Origin: Alphaproteobacteria bacterium
Lineage (GTDB): Bacteria > Pseudomonadota > Alphaproteobacteria > BNTO01
Reading direction: 5' to 3'
Assembly (NCBI GenBank): GCA_025996655.1
Contig: BNTO01000020.1
Location: 1-9,327, forward strand
Length of the DNA stretch: 9,327 nucleotides
How positions within the stretch are numbered: position 1 is the stretch's first letter; each line of letters starts with the position of its first letter. Below are positions 1 through 5,103 of this stretch, piece after piece. Below the pieces are notes generated by a model. It was not told the DNA's origin, ran no database searches, and saw only the letters and a list, made by a program, of their open reading frames with translations. A program made the translations under genes and the position numbers.

Positions 1-88
1 CCGCTGTTCTAGCTGTCGTTCCTGCAACAAAAAACTCCATTAATTTTAGCTGTCCTTTTTTGCTCAATTTGCAAGGTTTTATGTCCAT
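1..88 (-). CDS. IS1595/IS1016-type transposase, N-terminal fragment (runs off left edge)
   Basis: Read on the minus strand, an ATG at 88-86 opens a frame of 29 codons that is still open at base 1. It begins MDIKPCKLSKKGQLKL and continues with MEFFVAGTTARTA. The pattern 'LSKxxQxKLMExFVAGxTARTA' is, from memory, the usual N-terminal start of IS1595-family (IS1016 group) DDE transposases, where it forms the first part of a helix-turn-helix used in DNA binding. An AAGGTG ribosome-binding-like sequence lies a few bases before the ATG (plus-strand 94-99). The catalytic domain, the C-terminus and the far inverted repeat lie outside the window, so whether the element is intact cannot be judged. The element's near terminus should fall between 89 and about 200, but I could not define it without its mate. 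Confidence 0.72.
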   Translation of the reverse strand, partial: MDIKPCKLSKKGQLKLMEFFVAGTTARTA

Positions 89-200
89 ACGCGCACCTTA
101 ACATACAAAGGTTGGTGTTAGCCTCTTATAATTTTGTTTTCTCAAAGAATTTAACCTTCTTTCACAAATGTCGGGTGGTAAGCAGAACTGACACTCCTTA

Positions 201-229
201 TTGATTTTTTGTCTAAAAACATCTACAAT
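201..229 (+). promoter_or_regulatory. Sigma-70-like promoter of rpmB
   Basis: TTGATT at 201-206 and TACAAT at 224-229 are separated by exactly 17 bases. The first matches four of six consensus -35 bases and the second five of six -10 bases. Transcription would begin near 236, giving a leader of about 25 bases before the rpmB ATG at 261. The position between an insertion sequence and a ribosomal gene makes it the natural promoter for rpmB. It is judged by eye only. Confidence 0.55.
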
Positions 230-260
230 GAAATTTAACGTTGAGTTTAAAGAGAGCCAT

Positions 261-563
261 ATGGCAAAGCGTTGTGAAATTGTGGGAAAAGGTGTGTTGT
301 CTGGGAATTATGTAAGCCACGCGCATAATAAAACGCGGCGGCGTTTTTTGCCCAATATGCAGAAAGTTTCTTTTATGAGCGATATTTTGGGGCGGTGCGT
401 GCAATTGCGTGTTTCAACAAGTGGAATCCGAACGATTGAAAAAAATGGTGGGATTGATGCCTTTCTCAAAGGGACGCCGTGTCGGAAGTTGTCGGGCGAG
501 GCGCTTTCTTTGAAAAAAAATCTTGCAAAACGAGCAGAAGTGGCCGTAGCGGCGCGAAAATAG
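261..563 (+). CDS. rpmB: 50S ribosomal protein L28 (bL28)
   Basis: Encodes the 100-residue large-subunit protein bL28. The start [20 protein letters not shown], the motif [10 protein letters not shown] around residues 24-33, and the later LRVSTSG...[14 protein letters not shown] segment are the conserved blocks of bL28. The ATG at 261 was chosen because the family begins with M(A/S)xRCE(I/L)TGK. Two upstream in-frame ATGs are unsuitable: the one at 231 would add ten non-conserved residues, and the one at 201-203 or nearby lies inside the promoter. A purine-rich AAGAGAG-like sequence just before 261 can serve as ribosome-binding site. The length of about 100 residues and the long basic/Ala-rich C-terminus are typical of alphaproteobacterial bL28, which is longer than the 78-residue E. 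coli form. The gene stands alone rather than next to rpmG. Confidence 0.96.
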   Translation: MAKRCEIVGKGVLSGNYVSHAHNKTRRRFLPNMQKVSFMSDILGRCVQLRVSTSGIRTIEKNGGIDAFLKGTPCRKLSGEALSLKKNLAKRAEVAVAARK

Positions 564-592
564 ATCCTGCTCGGAGAGGCCCCCTCACTAAT

Positions 593-636
593 CCTCTTCC
601 CAAGGCTTTCTTGAACGAGGCTATTTCTTTTTTTTT
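593..636 (+). terminator. Weak candidate rho-independent terminator after rpmB
   Basis: CCTCTTC (593-599) can pair with GAACGAGG (613-620) with one bulged base. The arms enclose a 13-base loop, and a T9 run at 628-636 follows a few bases later. The stem is short and separated from the T-run, so this is only a plausible terminator. It does lie in the right place, between rpmB and the tssA operon. Confidence 0.33.
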
Positions 637-683
637 CAACATGCCAGAGTAAAAAAGGGCGGGGGGGGAAGAAAAAAGAAAAA

Positions 684-1820
684 ATGGACCTTGAAAAATG
701 GGCCGCCCCTTTAGTGGACGGGGCCGGGCGTTCTCTTAAGTATGAGCCCCTTTATGACCAAATTCGCGATGCCCGGTCAGAAGAGGACTCCTCTTTGTCA
801 AGAGGTGTTTGGGAGCGCGAGCTCAAAAAAGCGAATTGGCCGGAAGTTTTTGCGCTCTGTATCCAAGCTCTCGAAAACGAAACTAAAGATTTACAAATCG
901 CAAGCTGGTTGTGTGAGGCGCTGTGTCATTTAGAAAATTGGGAAGGACTGGTGCGTTCTTTCGATTTTATGAACGCTTTTTGCACGCAATGTTGGGACAT
1001 TTGCTACCCGCAACGAAAGGATGTTTCGGAGGATTTAGAACATCGCCTGCGCATTTTGGATTGGCTTTTGGAGAAAATTCTTTCGGTTTCTCTGTTTTTT
1101 CCTATTACGCTCCCCTCAGGCATTATTCAAAATACGCTGACGTTAGCGGCGTGGCGCGAGGCGGTGAATCTCGATCTTCTTTCGCGGCGCTCCGGCGGGG
1201 AAAGTGAGCGTTTGGCGCAGATGGAAAATGAGAAAGTGATGACGCTCAAACGCTGCCGGACTTTGGCGCGGCAAGCGCCTCTCAACGCATTAGAAAAAGT
1301 TTTAAATTGCCTTCGAGACATTAAAGAAAAAGCCAAAACTTTTGAAGCGTTGCTGCATGAAAAATGTCAAGGACAAGAGCCCCCGTTTACGAAATTTTTT
1401 GAACAAATGACGGAGATTGAAAAAATTTGCGATTTTTCTTTAGAAGGCCGCACGGTTGCAGCGCCTCCGCCTCAACCGGAGGCTGCCTCTACCTTAGACG
1501 AAAGTTTTATTCCAGAGGCTGCTTCGGAAGAGAAACAAAACTCTTCTACCGCTCCTACAGAAACGAAAGACTTAGAAAATTCTGAGGCGCAGCCTGATGG
1601 CGTAACAATCAACAACAAAAAGGACGCCTACGAAGCCATTACGGCTCTTGCGGATTTCCTTCTGGAGGTTGATCCGCAAAGCCCTAGCCCTTACCTTATC
1701 AAAATGGTATCATCGTGGGGCGATAAGGCTTTGCCCGATATTCTGGAAGACATTGCGACGGGAGCAAGTGAAGGGCACAGGGTTTTGAAAATGATCGCTG
1801 AATGTGCAAAAGGGAAATAG
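684..1820 (+). CDS. tssA: Type VI secretion system protein TssA (ImpA N-terminal domain)
   Basis: TssA is a cytoplasmic type VI secretion factor that organises baseplate and sheath/tube assembly. In this 378-residue protein, residues 1 to about 125 match the ImpA_N domain: PLYDQIRDAR (22-31), GVWERELKKANWPEV (41-55), then KDLQIASWLCEAL, WEGLVRSF and the W/YP block near 104-109. Residues 130-250 are helical. A low-complexity acidic/Ala/Pro linker occupies about 258-310. A C-terminal module of about 65 residues contains DPQSPSPYLI (330-339) and a following 'W.DKALPDILEDI' segment, which resembles the conserved C-terminal 'EPxSPxPxLxxRA' region of short TssA proteins. The length is close to the roughly 340-residue P. 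aeruginosa TssA1 type. The start ATG is preceded by a G8 run and AAGAAAAAAG, which could act as ribosome-binding site. No other tss gene is present here, so it is separated from any main cluster at least on the downstream side. It is followed after 18 bases by a secreted-protein gene. Confidence 0.9.
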   Translation: MDLEKWAAPLVDGAGRSLKYEPLYDQIRDARSEEDSSLSRGVWERELKKANWPEVFALCIQALENETKDLQIASWLCEALCHLENWEGLVRSFDFMNAFCTQCWDICYPQRKDVSEDLEHRLRILDWLLEKILSVSLFFPITLPSGIIQNTLTLAAWREAVNLDLLSRRSGGESERLAQMENEKVMTLKRCRTLARQAPLNALEKVLNCLRDIKEKAKTFEALLHEKCQGQEPPFTKFFEQMTEIEKICDFSLEGRTVAAPPPQPEAASTLDESFIPEAASEEKQNSSTAPTETKDLENSEAQPDGVTINNKKDAYEAITALADFLLEVDPQSPSPYLIKMVSSWGDKALPDILEDIATGASEGHRVLKMIAECAKGK

Positions 1821-1838
1821 CGAAAGGGGGGTCTTGTC

Positions 1839-2438
1839 TTGAAAAACGTATCGGCATTTTTGTTGTGTTGGGGGGCCTTTTTTGTTTTAAAAAGTGGCGC
1901 TACGGCGGCGGATTTTAACGAGCCCGCCGAAACGTGTTACGAAGAAATTTGGGATGCGTCTCAAGACGCCAAGAAGAAAGAGAAAAATAAGAACAGTAAC
2001 CTTTTGAAAGGAAAGAAAAATAAAAGGAAAGGGACCGTTTCTGACGTTGTGCGCCCTACCGTGGCTCCTGTTGAGGAGGCGACTCTTCTCGAGCTCTGGA
2101 CTCTTTTTCGTAAGACAAGATATTCGGATAAGGAGGAGCCTAAAAAGGTAAAGTCTCCATCCCCAAAGACTCTTAAAGAATTTCGATCGTTCTTGAGCTG
2201 TAACAATTTGCGCGAGATTTTCCCGCAGTTTAATAAGGAACAATTTTCAAAAATGTTCGGCCACAAGTCGGCTATTTTCCTAGAGGATCGATCCCCCCTC
2301 AAAGAAGAACCATCACAAGAGGAGGATGTCCTTCTGCGCAATCGCCCTTCGGTTGATGTTATTCAAGTCTCGCACAACGTTCTTACCAAAGAGGATTCGC
2401 CTCTGCCCCATCGAGCCAAGCCTCCTGTCGAGAGATAG
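1839..2438 (+). CDS. Secreted Lys/Glu-rich protein of unknown function
   Basis: Encodes 199 residues. The start is a TTG at 1839, supported by a strong AAAGGGGGG sequence at 1823-1831 with 7-base spacing, and no upstream in-frame alternative fits as well. Residues 1-23 form a Sec signal peptide: MKNV, a hydrophobic stretch SAFLLCWGAFFVL, then an A-x-A site (A21-T22-A23) with cleavage predicted before A24. The mature part is very polar. A Lys-rich block spans residues 44-64 and a Pro/Lys segment about 98-112. A better-folded-looking stretch around 112-150 contains FRSFLSCNNLREIFPQF and KEQFSKMFGHKSAIF, and the tail is acidic and Pro-rich. Two cysteines (33 and 121) remain after cleavage and could form a disulfide in the periplasm. 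I recognise no family. It sits 18 bases after tssA and 9 bases before the CorC-like gene, so it is almost certainly cotranscribed with both. It might be a periplasmic accessory or an exported protein, but no direct evidence separates these options. Confidence 0.82.
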   Translation: MKNVSAFLLCWGAFFVLKSGATAADFNEPAETCYEEIWDASQDAKKKEKNKNSNLLKGKKNKRKGTVSDVVRPTVAPVEEATLLELWTLFRKTRYSDKEEPKKVKSPSPKTLKEFRSFLSCNNLREIFPQFNKEQFSKMFGHKSAIFLEDRSPLKEEPSQEEDVLLRNRPSVDVIQVSHNVLTKEDSPLPHRAKPPVER

Positions 2439-2447
2439 CGGACTTTT

Positions 2448-3734
2448 ATGCTTGTTACCATTCTCTGCGTTTTTTTGTTATTAGGCGCTTCAGCTTGTTT
2501 CTCCGCTTTTGAAACCTCTTTCAGTATGGCTTCAAAGGCGAAAATTCACCATTTCGCCAAAAAAGGCGACAAACGCTTCACGTGGGCCGAACGCCTGCGG
2601 CACGATATTGGCTCGGTTATTAATGCTGTTTTGGCATGTAATACGGCTTTAAATGCGGTTGCAACATCCTTAGCCACAGGAATAGCTTTGCAATTTTTTG
2701 GAGATAGAGGCGTTGTTTACGCCTCCGTTTTTATGACCTTTTTCATTCTCATTTTTGCCGAAGCTTTTCCAAAAATGTTGGCCATTCAAAATCCCGAAAA
2801 AATTGTGGCTCATTCTGTCTATGTTATGCGCTGTGTCCTTTTCCTTTGCCGGCCTATTACAAAATTTGCCAATTTCTTTTCGCGAACGATCTTTGCGCTT
2901 TTAGGAAAGAAAAATGTTGTTCAATCCGATGAGGCCACCCTAGAAGAACTACGCGGCGTCATTGATTTGCACAAGGGCTTTGATGACGATTCCCTACAGG
3001 AACGTGCGATGCTCAAGAGTATTCTGGACTTGCGGTCCGTCCAAGTTTCAGAAATTATGGTTCATCGCAAGAATGTGACCATGATGAACGCGGACGATTC
3101 TTTGGAATCTCTTGTGGACCAATTGCTTGATTCCCCTTTTTCGAGAATTCCTTTATGGCAAGGAACTTTTGACAATATTGTGGGCGTTGTTAATGTGAAG
3201 CGCTTGCTTCGCGAGGTGCGCTCGCCGTCTCGGGATCTCAACAAAAACGTCGACATCCGCGATATTGCCCAAAATCCTTGGTTTATTCCGGATAGCACGG
3301 ATTTGCTAGAGCAATTGCAGATGTTCCGCCAGAGAAAGGAACATTTTGCGCTCGTTGTGGATGAATATGGCGCGTGGCTTGGGATTGTTACGTTGGAAGA
3401 CCTTTTGGAGGAAATCGTTGGCGAAATTGATGATGAGCACGATATCACCGTAAGCGGCGTGCGCGTTCAGCAAGACCACTCTATTGTTATTGATGGCAGC
3501 GTGACCATTCGCGATTTAAACCGTGAGTTTGACTGGGAACTTCCGGACGATATTGCTTCGACGATTGCAGGATTGCTAATCAATACGGTTCGTATGATTC
3601 CCAGTGTCGGCCAAATTTTTATGTTGTATGGCTTCCGTTTTACTGTTTTAAAGCGGCAGCGGAACCAAATTACTCTTTTAAAAGTGGTCAAATGCGACGA
3701 AGGGCGAGGGGAGCCTGAGAATGAGGGAAGATGA
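2448..3734 (+). CDS. CNNM/CorC-family membrane protein (DUF21, CBS pair, CorC_HlyC domains)
   Basis: A 428-residue inner-membrane protein of the CNNM/CorC (YfjD-like, 'hemolysin') family, whose members transport or control export of magnesium and other divalent cations. Domains in order: a DUF21/CNNM transmembrane domain (1 to about 150) with hydrophobic segments near 1-22, 56-80, 88-110 and 120-150, and the family-typical SAFETSFSMAS (19-29) and EAFPKMLA (104-112) stretches; two CBS domains, about 196-255 (VSEIMVHR ... SRIPLW ... GVVNVKRLL) and 268-330 (ending in LGIVTLEDLLEEIVGEIDDE); and a C-terminal CorC_HlyC domain (about 338-415) with 'DDIASTIAGLL' and 'PSVGQ'. The VTLEDLLEEIVGEI motif is diagnostic. 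The length is normal for the two-domain membrane form. It starts 9 bases after the secreted-protein gene, probably as the last gene of the tssA operon, with GCGGA as a weak ribosome-binding site. The gene name is left blank because several paralogues share this architecture and the exact orthologue is not decidable here. Confidence 0.93.
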   Translation: MLVTILCVFLLLGASACFSAFETSFSMASKAKIHHFAKKGDKRFTWAERLRHDIGSVINAVLACNTALNAVATSLATGIALQFFGDRGVVYASVFMTFFILIFAEAFPKMLAIQNPEKIVAHSVYVMRCVLFLCRPITKFANFFSRTIFALLGKKNVVQSDEATLEELRGVIDLHKGFDDDSLQERAMLKSILDLRSVQVSEIMVHRKNVTMMNADDSLESLVDQLLDSPFSRIPLWQGTFDNIVGVVNVKRLLREVRSPSRDLNKNVDIRDIAQNPWFIPDSTDLLEQLQMFRQRKEHFALVVDEYGAWLGIVTLEDLLEEIVGEIDDEHDITVSGVRVQQDHSIVIDGSVTIRDLNREFDWELPDDIASTIAGLLINTVRMIPSVGQIFMLYGFRFTVLKRQRNQITLLKVVKCDEGRGEPENEGR

Positions 3735-3751
3735 GGTATTTTGTATTTTTT

Positions 3752-3820
3752 AGCCCAAAGTTTTGTAAGGGATATCCCCCATTAATTAAAAACATGGGAT
3801 TTTTTACAAGGTTTTGGGCT
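3752..3820 (+). repeat. Local hairpin formed by a degenerate extra arm upstream of the 222-bp element
   Basis: AGCCCAAA (3752-3759) is the exact reverse complement of TTTGGGCT (3813-3820), and TTGTAA (3763-3768) of TTACAA (3804-3809), in the same register. The bases between them pair as G-U in RNA, so 3752-3773 can form a nearly continuous helix with 3799-3820. The upstream half is outside the 71-bp arm of the palindromic element but resembles part of its right arm (3963-3990). It could be a decayed arm from an earlier insertion or an alternative fold after the CorC-like gene. There is no following T-run, so a classical terminator is unlikely. Confidence 0.5.
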
Positions 3821-3851
3821 CTTCAAAAAGGAGGCTACTCCCCACCCACCC
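3781..3851 (+). repeat. Left inverted-repeat arm of the palindromic element
   Basis: Begins ATTAATTAAAAACATGGG and ends CCCCACCCACCC. It pairs with 3932-4002 (position sum 7783 throughout), with mismatches only in the GGAGGCTACTC segment. Confidence 0.9.
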
Positions 3852-3931
3852 CTGCAAAATATCACAAAATAATGAACAAAGTCTTTATATTTTGCTTACG
3901 CTTATTAAAGACTTTTCTGCTATCCTTCCAA

Positions 3932-4002
3932 GGGTGGGTGGGGCGCAGCCTTCTTTTTGAAGAGCCCAAAACCTTGTAAAAAATCCCATGTTTTTAATTA
4001 AT
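3932..4002 (-). repeat. Right inverted-repeat arm of the palindromic element
   Basis: Begins GGGTGGGTGGGG and ends CATGTTTTTAATTAAT, the reverse complement of the left arm apart from three bases. It ends 7 bases before tilS, so it also forms most of the tilS upstream region and leaves only CGAGAAT as space for a ribosome-binding site (GAGA at 4004-4007). Confidence 0.9.
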
Positions 4003-4009
4003 CGAGAAT

Positions 4010-4984
4010 ATGGTACTTTTTGACGAATTTTCCGCCCTTATTCAGCCTTTCCTCAGAGAATCAATGGCGGTAGCGGTTTCAGGTGGGGCGGATAGCTTGG
4101 CGTTGGCGCTTTTGCTTCAGGAATTTAAAGAGAAATCAACCTTCCCACTCAAAAAATATGTAGCCCTTACAGTTGATCATCAATTGCGCGAAAACCCCGC
4201 CGCCGAAGCGCAGCAGGTTCATACGGACCTTACCGCGCGTGGCGTAGACCATCAAACGCTAACCTGGGTGCATCCTGTCCTTGCGTCCCGCTTAGAAGAA
4301 AAGGCCCGTGAAGCCCGCTACCAGCTTTTGACGGATTTTTGCAAAAAAAATGCTATAGAAATTTTGTTAACGGCGCACCATGCCCGCGACCAAATGGAAA
4401 CGTTTTTTATGCGTCTGTCGCGCGGCTCGGGTTTGCGCGGCCTCAGCGCGATGCGCCCCTTTACCGTATCCTACGGCGTAACTCTAGGTCGCCCCTTTTT
4501 AGCACTTTCTCCCGAGCGCCTCACACAAACGTTGCAACGGTTTCAACAAGATTTCATCACCGATCCCAGCAACTTTGCCCCCCAATTCGAACGCACCCGC
4601 TGGCGCAAGCTCCTTCCGCAATTTTTGCCGCTTGGCCTTACCGAACAATCTATTGTTCGCTCTTTACAAAATCTGCAAGATATTGATGCGCAATGTACCG
4701 AAGCCGCCCAAAATTTTTTACGTCAATCCCTTTTTCAAAAAAACAATCAGTTTTGTTTTAAAAAAGAAGAGTTTTGTTTTTTGATGCCCTATGTGGCCCA
4801 AACGGTTCTCCTCCTCCTTTTTCAAGAAATAACGCGTGATTTCAGGCCCATTTCTCAATCTCTTCTCAAACGCGTTTATGAAAAAATGATAGCGCCTTCT
4901 TTTGTGGGGACAACCGCGGCAGGCTGCCTTATTCGTTCTTCTTCTCGTTACTGTTTTGCTATTTTTCAAGAAAAAAGAAAATAA
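4010..4984 (+). CDS. tilS: tRNA(Ile)-lysidine synthase, short form
   Basis: TilS uses ATP to attach lysine to C34 of the CAU anticodon of tRNA-Ile2, changing its reading from AUG to AUA; it is normally essential. The 324-residue product has the N-type PP-loop SGGADS (24-29), the VDHQLR motif (55-60), LTAHHARDQMETF (120-132) with RLSRGSGLRGL after it (135-145), and the DPSN ... F.RTRWR block (185-199). These are the conserved catalytic and tRNA-binding elements of the TilS N-terminal domain. About 120 further helical residues follow, and the C-terminal TilS_C domain of the roughly 430-residue E. coli enzyme appears absent, as in many short TilS proteins. The ATG at 4010 lies just beyond the palindromic element with a modest GAGA ribosome-binding site. 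A later ATG at 4064 would leave too little sequence before the PP-loop. In many bacteria ftsH follows tilS; here the next gene is the giant secreted protein. Confidence 0.95.
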   Translation: MVLFDEFSALIQPFLRESMAVAVSGGADSLALALLLQEFKEKSTFPLKKYVALTVDHQLRENPAAEAQQVHTDLTARGVDHQTLTWVHPVLASRLEEKAREARYQLLTDFCKKNAIEILLTAHHARDQMETFFMRLSRGSGLRGLSAMRPFTVSYGVTLGRPFLALSPERLTQTLQRFQQDFITDPSNFAPQFERTRWRKLLPQFLPLGLTEQSIVRSLQNLQDIDAQCTEAAQNFLRQSLFQKNNQFCFKKEEFCFLMPYVAQTVLLLLFQEITRDFRPISQSLLKRVYEKMIAPSFVGTTAAGCLIRSSSRYCFAIFQEKRK

Positions 4985-5061
4985 ATTCTTAAATATAAGA
5001 ATATTATTTATATATTTTACTTATTTTTAATTTATAAAATTTAATCTAAAAGTAGGCCTCT
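4985..5061 (+). promoter_or_regulatory. AT-rich intergenic leader with a small hairpin, probable promoter region of the giant gene
   Basis: This gap is almost entirely A and T. ATTCTTA (4985-4991) and TAAGAAT (4996-5002) form a perfect 7-bp palindrome with a 4-base loop directly after the tilS stop, followed by ATTATTTATATATTTT. It may be a weak terminator for tilS or only AT-rich symmetry. Several -10-like hexamers exist (TATAAA 5033-5038, TTTAAT 5040-5045), but no convincing -35 can be chosen. AAAAGTAGG at 5048-5056 is a Shine-Dalgarno-like sequence spaced 5 bases from an ATG at 5062. Confidence 0.35.
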
Positions 5062-5103
5062 ATGTTTTTATTCCAAAAAATTGCGGCGTTTCTTCTTTTT
5101 TGA
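5062..5103 (+). other. Short reading frame with Shine-Dalgarno-like sequence, overlapping the start of the giant gene in another frame
   Basis: ATG at 5062 is the best-placed initiation codon after the AAAAGTAGG sequence. It encodes only MFLFQKIAAFLLF before TGA at 5101-5103. The stop follows a T6 run (5096-5101). Removing one T, or a +1 slip there, would join this peptide to the long frame at GAA 5102, giving a continuous N-terminus ending in ...FLLFERVFWRRSKLL. It may therefore be the true start of the giant gene, separated by a slippage site or a sequence error, or a short leader peptide. Confidence 0.4.

Larger units (their letters stand above)
3781..4002. mobile_element. 222-bp palindromic MITE-like element between the CorC-like gene and tilS
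   Basis: Two arms of 71 bases, 3781-3851 and 3932-4002, are reverse complements with only three mismatches, all in the inner third near 3831, 3838 and 3840. They enclose an 80-base centre that holds a second, 10-base palindrome (AAAGTCTTTA at 3878-3887 with TAAAGACTTT at 3906-3915). There is no credible protein inside. The outermost bases are ATTAATTAA on both sides, itself an AT-rich palindrome, so any target duplication is hidden and may be as short as TA. The size, long near-perfect inverted arms and lack of coding capacity fit a non-autonomous miniature inverted-repeat element. An alternative is a very long transcription-stopping hairpin. It ends 7 bases before the tilS ATG, so it probably affects transcript folding at the tilS start. 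Confidence 0.78.

Noticed and set aside
127..132. Perfect TATAAT hexamer as the rpmB promoter
   Set aside because: No acceptable -35 hexamer lies 16-18 bases upstream, and the 201-229 pair with 17-base spacing nearer the gene is better. It may belong to the insertion sequence or be chance.
201..260. Longer rpmB start 20 codons upstream
   Set aside because: The added residues are not part of bL28, and the segment coincides with the promoter hexamers at 201-229.
3731..3979. An 82-codon open frame overlapping the CorC-like stop codon by ATGA and running through the palindromic element
   Set aside because: Most of it is the left arm and centre of the inverted repeat. It has no family resemblance, and it ends inside the right arm. 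The ATGA overlap appears coincidental.
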